The translations under genes were made by a program, and so were the position numbers. 48,509 nt of DNA from JAICLL01 sp035252155. Its GTDB lineage: Bacteria; Planctomycetota; Planctomycetia; Pirellulales; JAICIG01. Below are positions 35,790 through 43,617 of the stretch, piece after piece; position 1 is the stretch's first letter, and every line of letters begins with the position of its first letter. The stretch covers positions 1 to 48,509 of the forward strand of contig DATFDL010000646.1 of NCBI GenBank assembly GCA_035252155.1. Reading direction: 5' to 3'. The notes below the pieces were generated by a model, which was not told the origin of the DNA, searched no databases, and was given only the letters and a program-made list of their open reading frames with translations.

Positions 35790-36845
35790 TTACCCGGCCG
35801 GCGCTTTGGCGTCTCTGCGAACCACCGATTCGCACCGCCCGAAGATCATGCGGCCGGCGCTGGTCTGCAAGACGCTGGTGACGGCGATCTTCACCAGCTT
35901 GTTCAAATGCTCGCGGCCCCCTTCGACCACGATCATCGTGCCATCGTCGAGATAGCCGATGCCTTGGCCCGGTTCCTCACCCGGCTTGACCAACTGCACT
36001 TCGAGCGATTCGCCTGGCAGAAAAATTGGCTTCAGCGCGTTGGCCAGGTCGTTCAGGTTGATGACGTCGACGCCATGCAGCCGAGCGACCTTGTTCAGAT
36101 TGTAGTCGTTGGTCACCACCTTGCCGTCCAGATGTTTGGCCAGCAGCACCAGCTTCAGATCGACCGGCTGGCCTTCGAACTCGGGCAGGTTGCGGTCGAA
36201 GATCTGCAAGTCGATGCCAGGGTTCGATCGCAGGCGATTGAGGATGTCGAGTCCGCGGCGTCCGCGGCTGCGGCGCAGGCGATCGGAACTGTCGGCGATC
36301 GCTTGCAGTTCGCCGAGTACAAATCGCGGCATGATCAATTGACTGTCGAGCACCTTGGTCTCGACCACGTCGGCAATGCGGCCGTCAATTACCACGCTGG
36401 TGTCGAGCACGAACGGCTTCAGTCCCTTCACTTCTTTCGAGAACTCGACGTACGGGATGACGAAGCGAAAGTCGTTGCGGGTCTGCATCAACAGACTGAT
36501 GCAGGTGTAGCAGAGCACCAGCGCCATCACCAGGCGGATGCACTCGCGCGGCCACGGGTTGAGCGGCATGACGGGCGAGATGGCCAAGCCGACCACATAC
36601 GACAAGAATAGCCCGACGATCAGCCCAAAGTAGACCGACGAAATCACATCAAGTGGCTTGTGCCGCGCGAGCGAATCGACTCCCACGACGATCGACGACA
36701 CCAGCATGACACCGACAAACACGGCCCACGGCAGCCAGACCGGCTCTTTGGGCATCTGGTCGGACTGGACCAGAGAGACGGCCAGCCCTCCGGCCACCAG
36801 AAAAAACAGCGACCGCAGTACAATCAACGACACCGGAGTTTTCAT
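35790..36845 (-). CDS. Membrane PIN/TRAM-domain protein (YacL-like)
   Basis: 351 residues. Four hydrophobic segments (about 8-30, 38-58, 68-92, 100-122), then a PIN nuclease-fold domain starting PFVLDTSVVIDGRIADV with acidic residues in LDTS, LGELQAIAD, and KVVTNDYNLN, then a TRAM RNA-binding domain (PGEEPGQGIGYLDDGTMIVVE). This matches the YacL family of membrane-anchored putative ribonucleases or RNA-binding proteins, found in most Firmicutes, actinobacteria and planctomycetes. Exact target unknown. The start ATG 36845 begins MKTPVSLIVLRSLFF. Confidence 0.92.
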   Translation of the reverse strand: MKTPVSLIVLRSLFFLVAGGLAVSLVQSDQMPKEPVWLPWAVFVGVMLVSSIVVGVDSLARHKPLDVISSVYFGLIVGLFLSYVVGLAISPVMPLNPWPRECIRLVMALVLCYTCISLLMQTRNDFRFVIPYVEFSKEVKGLKPFVLDTSVVIDGRIADVVETKVLDSQLIMPRFVLGELQAIADSSDRLRRSRGRRGLDILNRLRSNPGIDLQIFDRNLPEFEGQPVDLKLVLLAKHLDGKVVTNDYNLNKVARLHGVDVINLNDLANALKPIFLPGESLEVQLVKPGEEPGQGIGYLDDGTMIVVEGGREHLNKLVKIAVTSVLQTSAGRMIFGRCESVVRRDAKAPAG

Positions 36846-37009
36846 CGATCCCGTTCCGCAACCAGCCAGCCCCCCCTCGTCCTTATGACACGGGAACGAT
36901 TATACCATTCCAATGGGCGGGTGCCCAGAAAGGTAGGATAACCCTCGCTCGGGCATGTGCCGCGGGTAAGACCAGCCCCACCGAACAAGTCGCGGGCGCG
37001 TCTGCCAAC

Positions 37010-38152
37010 TTACTTCGAATTCTCGTAGGTCGGTCCGTTGATGTCTGAATCGGCCAGGATGAGGTGCTCGACCGTCAGTTTCGGTTCGCTGCTATTGCCG
37101 TCGGCGCGGGCAGTCTGCGGCGTATAGCGGACGTATTTCCGCTTAAAGGGATCGTAAAAGGCGTCGCCCTTCTGAAAGATCGGCCGATACTCAGTCATCT
37201 CGCCGAACCAGGCCGGGCCGAGTACCTGGGCGGGAATCCAGTGCCCCTTGCCGTGCGAGTCGCGCAAGTAAAACTCAGGATAATTGTGCCCCTCGACCCA
37301 CACGCTGCGGGCCACCACACCCGATAGCCGGCACATGCTGACAAACAGCGCGCTCATCTCTTCGCAATCGCCGCAATGCTGCTCAAGTGCGAACAAGGCG
37401 CCGCGGAAATCGCCGTTTTCAAATTCGACGTTGTCGCGCGTCCACTGCCAGAACCCTTTGACCATTTCCCAGGGACCATCGGCGGCGTGCTGTTTTTCCA
37501 GCTCGTCGGCAAGCTTGACGATCTTGGGGTGCTTCATTTCCAGCCCCGGCGGCTGGCGGGAGTATTGATCGCGCACGTCGGCCGGCGGGCCTTTGGCAAA
37601 TTCGAGGGTGTCGCCCGGCAGAGTGAATTGCATCCGCCAGCGGGTAATTTCATAGAGCAGCTCAACCGAGGCTGATTCGCCCGCTTCGATGCGGGGAATT
37701 TGGAATTTCATCGTCGCGCATTGGCCGCGTTTGATCTGCTCGCGATATTTGCCTCCCTCGGTAAATTTGCGGCTGAGCAAGCGCACTTTCTGTTCGTGCC
37801 AGTCCATAGGAATGGGAGCGACGACCGCCACGTTTTTACAGGCGGTCTCTTTTGGCGCTGTCACGCGCACGACCATCTTGAGTTGGTAGGTCCGCGGCGC
37901 GGTCAGTTCGATCGCCGGATCGGCCGATGGCCGACTTGCTCCACCCCGCTGGGCCTCGGCGGCTTCGTCGCCCTCGGACTCGCCTTCCGTCTTTTCCGGC
38001 GCGGCGGCGGTCGAGAGAGAGTCGGAGGAATTTCGGGCGGCGACTTTGGCGACTCGGGCGGTTTGCTTGGTAGAACCGTCTTTGGCCTGACAGACGGCCG
38101 CGGCCGCCAGCAGGAAGGCGCCGGCCACAAAGAGAAAAGGATGGTTTCGCAT
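37010..38152 (-). CDS. Secreted transglutaminase-like protein
   Basis: 380 residues. ATG 38152 (MRNHPFLFVAGAFLLAAAAV) gives a clean signal peptide ending near AVCQA; an ATG three codons earlier is possible. After a Ser/Glu-rich linker comes a beta-domain (YQLKMVVRVTAPKETACKNV), then the transglutaminase core with Cys in HCGDCEEMSALF, His in EGHNYPEFYL and Asp in RDSHGKGHWIP, so the catalytic triad is complete. Such proteins may be cysteine proteases or crosslinking enzymes in the periplasm. Function here unknown. Confidence 0.88.
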   Translation of the reverse strand: MRNHPFLFVAGAFLLAAAAVCQAKDGSTKQTARVAKVAARNSSDSLSTAAAPEKTEGESEGDEAAEAQRGGASRPSADPAIELTAPRTYQLKMVVRVTAPKETACKNVAVVAPIPMDWHEQKVRLLSRKFTEGGKYREQIKRGQCATMKFQIPRIEAGESASVELLYEITRWRMQFTLPGDTLEFAKGPPADVRDQYSRQPPGLEMKHPKIVKLADELEKQHAADGPWEMVKGFWQWTRDNVEFENGDFRGALFALEQHCGDCEEMSALFVSMCRLSGVVARSVWVEGHNYPEFYLRDSHGKGHWIPAQVLGPAWFGEMTEYRPIFQKGDAFYDPFKRKYVRYTPQTARADGNSSEPKLTVEHLILADSDINGPTYENSK

Positions 38153-38190
38153 CAACGGCATTTCAACAAGACCATTCCGGGTATCTGGGC

Positions 38191-38228
38191 AACATACATA
38201 GTATGTTAAGGCTGGGCCAGCTTGTCAA
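38191..38228 (-). promoter_or_regulatory. Promoter with overlapping palindrome ahead of the transglutaminase-like gene
   Basis: On the minus strand a perfect TTGACA (38228-38223) is followed 19 bp later by TACTAT (38203-38198). A palindrome AACATAC-ATA-GTATGTT (38191-38207) overlaps the -10. The long spacer and overlapping symmetry suggest a regulated promoter. Confidence 0.5.
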
Positions 38229-38284
38229 AAAACAGGGACGACCGGTAGCCTGAGAATCGAGTTGCGGAACGCCGAACTTAGACG

Positions 38285-38339
38285 AGCCCGAAGCGCCAGC
38301 CGGGAAAATCAGGCCACGTCATCGCTTGCGCTTCGGGTT
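38285..38339. repeat. Planctomycete AGCCCGAAGCGCCAGC repeat
   Basis: Inverted arms about 38285-38300 and 38322-38339 (GCTTGCGCTTCGGGTTT). Same family as 19241-19317, in the gap 38153-38457, which otherwise holds only promoter signals. Confidence 0.7.
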
Positions 38340-38457
38340 TGTGGCGGGCGACCAACTCGCTCTTCGGACGCCACCGGCCGTCTTACTAGCCATTCGGCCT
38401 TGCCACATTGCGGGGCGGCTTCTACAGTCACCCATCTGACCACGGAAGGAGCCGCTC

Positions 38458-39459
38458 ATGACGCAGGATGTCGTTTGCGAAGAGCCGGCGCCGGCATGCG
38501 CCCAGCCGCGAAGGGCCGGCGCCGGTGAGCTTTGGCAGGAACGGTTTTACTTCAATTTCGACAAGCCCCGCGCGCGCCACCGGCCCAGAGCGGCGTTGGC
38601 CGCGCTGCGGCCGCACCAGTGGGTCAAGAATCTGCTGGTGCTGCTGCCGCTCTTTTTGGCCCATCAAGTGAATCCGTTGGCCCGGCTGTGGCCGGTTTTG
38701 GCAGCGCTGGCCGCGTTTTGTTGTGCGGCTTCGAGTGTTTATCTGCTGAACGACGTGATCGACATCGAGGCCGACCGGCGCCACGCCACCAAGCGCCGCC
38801 GACCAATCGCGTCGGGCGAATTGTCGCCCAACTTCGGCCTGACGCTATCCGCGATCGCCGGCGCGGCAGGCTTCGCGCTGGCCTCCACGTGCGTCTCGAT
38901 GCCTTTCGTCGGGATGCTGGCTCTTTACGGGGCGCTAGCAACGGTGTATTCGTTGTTCGTCAAACGTCAACTTCTGCTCGACGTGATCTTGTTGGCTGGG
39001 CTTTACACACTGCGGATCGCGGCGGGAGCGGTCGCCGCGCGTGTGCCGCTTTCGCCCTGGTTGGCCGCCTTTGCCATGTTTTTCTTCTTCAGTTTGGCGC
39101 TGGGCAAGCGCTACATCGAGCTCCGCCGAACGACTGGGGGCGGACAGCCGCTGCCGACGGGTCGCGGTTACCGGGCCGACGACGCTCACTTGCTCGAGAG
39201 CCTCGGCCCGGCGAGCGGCTTTCTGGCGGTGCTGGTGTTTTATCTTTATATCGACAGCGATGCGGTGGCGGCGCTCTACCATCGTGCCTGGTTGTTGTGG
39301 GCCGTTTGCCCGGTGTTGCTCTACTGGGTCACGCGCTTTTGGCTCTTGGCGCGGCGTGACGAAGTTCACGACGACCCGGTGGTGTTTGCCTTGAAAGACC
39401 GGGCCAGCTTGGCCTCGATTGCGCTCACCGCCGCGCTGGTGTGGGCAGCCTCGGCTTAG
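38458..39459 (+). CDS. UbiA-family prenyltransferase, DPPR synthase-like
   Basis: 333 residues with about eight membrane helices. GGAAGGAG (38444-38451) sets ATG 38458. It resembles decaprenyl-phosphate phosphoribosyltransferase (Rv3806c): LRPHQWVKNLLVLLPLFLA, the metal-binding YLLNDVIDIEADRRHATKRR with the NDxxDxxxD form, RPIASGEL, and LGKRYIELR. Such enzymes transfer phosphoribose from PRPP to a polyprenyl phosphate, the first step to polyprenyl-phospho-arabinose. An N-terminal extension of about 45 residues is unusual. The DprE1-like gene is next, 276 bp away, which supports this over quinone synthesis. Activity not proven. Confidence 0.85.
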   Translation: MTQDVVCEEPAPACAQPRRAGAGELWQERFYFNFDKPRARHRPRAALAALRPHQWVKNLLVLLPLFLAHQVNPLARLWPVLAALAAFCCAASSVYLLNDVIDIEADRRHATKRRRPIASGELSPNFGLTLSAIAGAAGFALASTCVSMPFVGMLALYGALATVYSLFVKRQLLLDVILLAGLYTLRIAAGAVAARVPLSPWLAAFAMFFFFSLALGKRYIELRRTTGGGQPLPTGRGYRADDAHLLESLGPASGFLAVLVFYLYIDSDAVAALYHRAWLLWAVCPVLLYWVTRFWLLARRDEVHDDPVVFALKDRASLASIALTAALVWAASA

Positions 39460-39497
39460 CGGTCAATAGTGTATTGATGTATGGAACGAATGCGGCA

Positions 39498-39688
39498 GGG
39501 TGCCACGGCATCCGTCGCAGCGCGAATGGACCTCGCGATATGCAGACGCGCCGCCGCTGCGACGGACGCCGTGAGGGGCCGCCTTTACCGCCCGACTCTC
39601 GAATCGGCTCCGCACGGCGTCCGCCGCGGCGATTCACGGCGAGCGTTGGGTTGATACTAGCCGCGCCGCGGCGGATGCCGTGGCACCC
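39498..39688. repeat. 191-bp multi-stem repeat, copy A
   Basis: Ends GGGTGCCACGGCAT and ATGCCGTGGCACCC pair perfectly. Inside are three stems: CCGTCGCAGCG/CGCTGCGACGG, ACGCCGTG/CACGGCGT and CCGCCGCGGCG/CGCCGCGGCGG, making a four-way junction. The copy at 42593-42781 keeps all stems but has different loops. No clear target duplication. It ends 47 bp before the DprE1-like start codon. Confidence 0.85.
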
Positions 39689-39735
39689 CAAAGCAATTTC
39701 GAAATAACAGCTTATACCATCAAACTCTTGCTTCG

Positions 39736-41145
39736 ATGAACTGCAGTCACGAGCCTCATTCCGGTTGGGGAAATTACCGTCGAGAGTGGTGCGCTGTTTA
39801 TCATCCGCAAACGGCGGCCGAAGCGATCGGCCTTGTTGCCGGGCGGAACAACCTGATTTCCCGCGGCCTGGGGCGTAGCTACGGCGATGCCGCAGTCAAT
39901 GGCCGCGGCGGCGTCGTCTCGCATCGGGCGATGAATCGACTGCTCTCGTTCGATGAAGCCACCGGCGTGCTCACCTGCGAGGCGGGGGTTTCGTTCGACG
40001 AGATCATCCGGTTTGCGTTGCCACGTGGTTTTTTTCCCTTGGTGACGCCGGGCACGCGCTTCGCCACCGTCGGCGGCGCGATTGCCGCCGACGTCCACGG
40101 CAAGAACCACCCGCGCGACGGCTCGTTCGCCGCCGCGCTCCTTGATTTTCGATTGTTGACTGCGACGGGCAAAGTGCTCGACTGTTCGCCGGAGCGAAAC
40201 TCGATCGCCTTCTGGACCACCGTCGGCGGCATGGGGCTGACCGGCGCGGTGCTTGACGCACGGCTCCGCTTGCGGCCGGTAGCAACCGGGTATATGACGG
40301 TCGAACACCAACGGACCCGCAGCCTCGAAGAAACGCTCGACGAGTTCAAATGCGGCGGCCGGTTTACATACTCCGTCGCCTGGCTCGATTGCCTCACCGG
40401 CGGCCGAGCGGTGTTGACGCACGCCGAACATACACCCACCGATCAATTGCAGGCGCATCGGTCCGGCGAACCGTTGTCGCCGCGGCACCGTCGCTCGGCA
40501 AGTATTCCGTACAATCTGCCCGCGGGTCTCATGAACCGTTGGACCGCTCGGGCGTTGGGCGCGATCTATTATCGTTGCCCTCGCAGACGGCGCGCGATTG
40601 TCCCGTACCAGGCATTCTTTTATCCACTCGACGCCGTCGCGCACTGGAACCGCCTCTACGGCCGCCGCGGGCTCTTGCAGTATCAAGCCGTGTTTCCGAC
40701 GGCCACCGCCCGGAACGGGCTCAACTCACTGCTGCGAGAAATCGCCCGCTCACGGGAGGCGCCTCTGCTGGCAGTCCTCAAACGATTCGGGTCGGCCAAC
40801 GAGGGGCTACTCTCGTTTCCGATGCCGGGATTTACGCTCTCGGTCGATTTTCCCAATACCGGTGCCGGGCTGGCCGAGCTGCTAATGCGCCTGGACGAGT
40901 TGGTCATTGACTGCGGTGGGCGAGTCTATCTGGCCAAGGATGCTCGCTTGCCGCGGGCGGCGTTCGAACAAATGTATCCCCGCGCGGCTGAGTTTCGCCA
41001 GGTCAAGCGCGAGCTTGACCCGCACGGTCAGTTCGCTTCGTCCCTGGGGCGACGGCTCGGGCTCACTTGTAAAGCCCGTACGGTGGGCATCGCCCACCAT
41101 GAATTTATGGTGGGCGATGCCCACCCTACGATTCTGCAATCCTGA
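39736..41145 (+). CDS. dprE1: DprE1-like FAD-dependent oxidoreductase
   Basis: 469 residues. FAD_binding_4 (about 15-170): ISRGLGRSYGDAAVN, then LVTPGTRFATVGGAIAADVHG and KNHPRDGSFAAAL, all close to mycobacterial DprE1, which oxidises decaprenyl-phosphoribose to the 2-keto form. The C-terminal part aligns as well: FTLSVDFPNTG, GGRVYLAKDARLP (with the active-site Lys), FEQMYPRAAEFRQVKREL. At the position of mycobacterial Cys387 (target of benzothiazinones) this protein has Ser. No DprE2 reductase is in view. The last 20 or so residues are encoded by a palindromic repeat (41082-41125). Confidence 0.85.
   Translation: MNCSHEPHSGWGNYRREWCAVYHPQTAAEAIGLVAGRNNLISRGLGRSYGDAAVNGRGGVVSHRAMNRLLSFDEATGVLTCEAGVSFDEIIRFALPRGFFPLVTPGTRFATVGGAIAADVHGKNHPRDGSFAAALLDFRLLTATGKVLDCSPERNSIAFWTTVGGMGLTGAVLDARLRLRPVATGYMTVEHQRTRSLEETLDEFKCGGRFTYSVAWLDCLTGGRAVLTHAEHTPTDQLQAHRSGEPLSPRHRRSASIPYNLPAGLMNRWTARALGAIYYRCPRRRRAIVPYQAFFYPLDAVAHWNRLYGRRGLLQYQAVFPTATARNGLNSLLREIARSREAPLLAVLKRFGSANEGLLSFPMPGFTLSVDFPNTGAGLAELLMRLDELVIDCGGRVYLAKDARLPRAAFEQMYPRAAEFRQVKRELDPHGQFASSLGRRLGLTCKARTVGIAHHEFMVGDAHPTILQS
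41082..41125. repeat. Perfect 17-bp palindrome at the 3' end of the DprE1-like gene
   Basis: GGTGGGCATCGCCCACC (41082-41098) and its exact reverse complement (41109-41125) flank a 10-nt loop. It is translated as part of the C-terminus and could also act as a stem between coding region end and the next gene. Confidence 0.85.
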
Positions 41146-41164
41146 CTGCGAGGGGGAGCGACCG

Positions 41165-41629
41165 ATGATTTTAGACTTGGTTTCCAATGCATCGCGTTGT
41201 ACATCCCTGCATCCGGGCTTTGCCGCGGCGTTTGACTGGTTCGCTCGCATCGAGCCTGGACGCCTCGATCTCGGGCGACACGTGGTCGACGGCCAGCGGC
41301 TGTTCGCTCTCGTAGCGCGCGATCCGGGCAAAGGTCGCCAGGAGGCTCGGCTGGAATCGCATAGGCGGTTCATCGACATCCAGATTACGCTGGCGGGCCA
41401 AGAGGAAATCGGGCATCGTCCCTTGAGCGAGTGTCGGTCACCCGAAATTCCGTTCTTGCCCGACAACGACGTGGCGTTTTACGCCGAGCGGCCCGATAGT
41501 TGGCTGGCGTTGCCGCCGGGCCGGTTTGCCATTTTCTTTCCCGACGACGCCCACGCGCCACTGGCCGGTTCGGGCGAGTTGCACAAAGTGGTGGTCAAAG
41601 TGGCGGTGGATTGGGATCGCTTACCGTGA
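41165..41629 (+). CDS. YhcH/YjgK/YiaL (DUF386) family protein
   Basis: 154 residues. GAGGGGGAG immediately ahead of ATG 41165 (start MILDLVSNASRC). Cupin-like family with ESHRRFIDIQITLAG, YAERPDSWLALPPGRFAIFF, DDAHAP and KVVVKV, which hold the conserved His, Glu and Asp metal ligands. Some members (NanQ) are sialic acid anomerases and others act on sugars. It starts 19 bp after the DprE1-like stop, so cotranscription is likely and a sugar role fits. Confidence 0.88.
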   Translation: MILDLVSNASRCTSLHPGFAAAFDWFARIEPGRLDLGRHVVDGQRLFALVARDPGKGRQEARLESHRRFIDIQITLAGQEEIGHRPLSECRSPEIPFLPDNDVAFYAERPDSWLALPPGRFAIFFPDDAHAPLAGSGELHKVVVKVAVDWDRLP

Positions 41630-41637
41630 CGGCTGGC

Positions 41638-42549
41638 CTACACGACGCGCTCCGCCGCGGGCAGGCCCAGCGGCAGCGGATGAATGTCGGGATGCAGGGC
41701 GTTGGCGAGGATCTCGAGACTATCGACCAACCGTGGGCCGGGCCGGCTGAAATAGGCCGAACCATCGACCACATACACGCGGCGCCGCTGCACGCACGGC
41801 AGCTCGTGCCAGTGCGGCCGACTGGTTAATATCGGCAAGTCTTGTCGAGTTCGCTCGACATCGAAGCCGCAGCAGGCAATCAGCATTACCTCAGGTTGCC
41901 AAGAGACGATGGTTTCCCAAGCGGTGGTTTGCGACGGCAATCCACTGCGGCCCACACCTTCGACGCCACCTGCCAGCTCAACCAGCTCCGGCGTCCAATG
42001 CCCGGCCGAGAACGGCGGATCGATCCACTCCAACACCACCACGCGCGGCCGAGCGGCGGCTCCGGCGGAGCGCAGGGCGACCGCGTCGATCCTGCGGTGT
42101 AGCGCCGACGCAAGCTCCTCGCCACGCTCTGAAACGCCGGCCGCCTGCGCCACGAGGCGAATGCTCGCCAACACATCGGACAGCCGCGAGGCCTCGAGAT
42201 TGACTACCCGTGGCTTGCCCGGCAGCGAGCAGGCCGCTTGCCGGACTTCTTCTTCGGCAACCGCGCACACATCGCATAGCGCTTGCGTCAGAATGAGTTC
42301 GGGCCGCAGTCGTTCGAGCAGCGGCAGATCGAGGGTGTAAAGCGCGCCGCCGTCGGCCATTCGCTCGCGCACCTGGGCATCGATCTCCACGCTGGCAACA
42401 CCGGCTGGAATTAGCGACCGCGTCACCTTCGGCAGCCGCTGGACCTGGGGCGGATAATTGCATTCGTGCGAAACCGCCACCAACCGCTCGCGCAGCCCCA
42501 GCGCACAGGCAATTTCAGTAGCCGCGGGCAACAGTGAAACGATTCGCAT
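41638..42549 (-). CDS. Periplasmic-binding-fold protein (BtuF-like, cobalamin-binding)
   Basis: 303 residues. ATG 42549 (MRIVSLLPAATEIACALGL) begins the first strand of the fold; an open extension upstream comes from a repeat and lacks similarity. Resembles BtuF/TroA-type corrinoid-binding proteins: VAVSHECNYPP, PELILTQALCDVCAVAE, VLEWIDPPFSAGHWTPELVE, ARPRVV. No signal peptide, so this may be a cytoplasmic or anchored variant; relatives of this form are annotated as cobalamin-binding proteins. No transporter genes adjacent. It is convergent with the YhcH gene, separated by 8 bp. Confidence 0.85.
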   Translation of the reverse strand: MRIVSLLPAATEIACALGLRERLVAVSHECNYPPQVQRLPKVTRSLIPAGVASVEIDAQVRERMADGGALYTLDLPLLERLRPELILTQALCDVCAVAEEEVRQAACSLPGKPRVVNLEASRLSDVLASIRLVAQAAGVSERGEELASALHRRIDAVALRSAGAAARPRVVVLEWIDPPFSAGHWTPELVELAGGVEGVGRSGLPSQTTAWETIVSWQPEVMLIACCGFDVERTRQDLPILTSRPHWHELPCVQRRRVYVVDGSAYFSRPGPRLVDSLEILANALHPDIHPLPLGLPAAERVV

Positions 42550-42592
42550 CGAAACTGGTTCGTCGTGTTTTAGGAGTGGAAGGCTGTGCCCC

Positions 42593-42781
42593 GGGTGCCA
42601 CGGCATCCGTCGCAGCGCGAACGGCCTTGCCGTGCGCGCACGCGCCGTCGCTGCGACGGACGCCATGCGGATCTGCCCTCTGGCCCGATTTCAAGATCGG
42701 CCCCGCACGGCGTCCGCCGCGGCGATTTAAACCGCACGCCAATTCGACGCCAACCGCGCCGCGGCGGATGCCGTGGCACCC
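42593..42781. repeat. 189-bp multi-stem repeat, copy B
   Basis: Same termini and three inner stems as 39498-39688, with diverged loops; the second stem has an A/C mismatch. It lies 43 bp upstream of the BtuF-like start codon and ends 35 bp before the stop of the next minus-strand gene. Confidence 0.85.
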
Positions 42782-42816
42782 AATTGGTAACTGTCACGAC
42801 TCATGCTCGATGATTG

Positions 42817-43569
42817 CTAAATTCGTAATCGGCGGCCGGCCAGCACGTCGTCGACCATGGCCAAGAGATCGCGGCCGCCGCCTTGATAAATCGTTTCGCC
42901 GAGCATGTGCAACCGATCGCGATCAAGCCGTGGCTGGTTTCGCTTGACCATTTGAATAAAGTCTGAAGCGTCGAGATGCTGTTTCTCTTCTTCTCGATTG
43001 CGCGACGCCATCGCATTGAATTTCGAGGCGATCGCCATTTCAACGTTCGGCACCTGATGGCCGCTAGCGGCTTTCACGGAATTCTCGAAGACGCGCTCAT
43101 AAAGCCCAACAGGCCGCAGGACGTCGATCACCGGTTCCCGGCTGGCGGGGTCGAGAAACCGCGTCACCACGATCTGCTCGTCAATGGGCAGATCAGGGAA
43201 CCTTTGCGAGAGCGCCTTGATGGCCTTCTTGTGGTGCGTTTTGCGCACGACTACAGCGACGTCGCGAGTGGCCCGCGCTTGCTGCATCCATCCGCCGATG
43301 CCGTGCGCGCCGATCAACACAAAGCGTACGTCGGCCTCGGTCAGCGTTGCGACGACATCGAGAGCATCGATCATCAATCCGGCCTCGGGATACATCCGCG
43401 CGAAATAGTTCCCCAACGCGCGGCTGGCTTCCAGCGCCGCCTGATGGTCGACGGCTCGGTGAACGTCAATCGGCCAATCATGGCCGGCCCAGCGATCGTC
43501 ACCATCTGGTTCGATGGCGGTCGGCGGTCGCATCGACGGCTGCGTCAGGCTGTTCTTGCCGCGTTTCAC
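42817..43569 (-). CDS. Nucleotidyltransferase-like protein with degenerate active site
   Basis: 250 residues. GTG 43569 is chosen because AGGAGG lies just ahead of it on the minus strand; ATG 43533 is an alternative. The central DVVATLTEADVRFVLIGAHG and ARATRDVAVVVRK fit the AbiEii/MNT-like nucleotidyltransferase fold, where G-x-H/S and a later D-x-D bind metal. Here D-x-D reads D-V-A, so catalysis is doubtful. C-terminal helical part (ASKFNAMASRNREEEKQHLD). The gene is divergent from the protease, with only 48 bp between starts. May be an inactive relative with a regulatory or antitoxin-like role. Confidence 0.65.
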   Translation of the reverse strand: MKRGKNSLTQPSMRPPTAIEPDGDDRWAGHDWPIDVHRAVDHQAALEASRALGNYFARMYPEAGLMIDALDVVATLTEADVRFVLIGAHGIGGWMQQARATRDVAVVVRKTHHKKAIKALSQRFPDLPIDEQIVVTRFLDPASREPVIDVLRPVGLYERVFENSVKAASGHQVPNVEMAIASKFNAMASRNREEEKQHLDASDFIQMVKRNQPRLDRDRLHMLGETIYQGGGRDLLAMVDDVLAGRRLRI

Positions 43570-43617
43570 AGGCCCTCCTATACTAGGATAACTGTACCAT
43601 CGTCGGGAGGCACGTCC

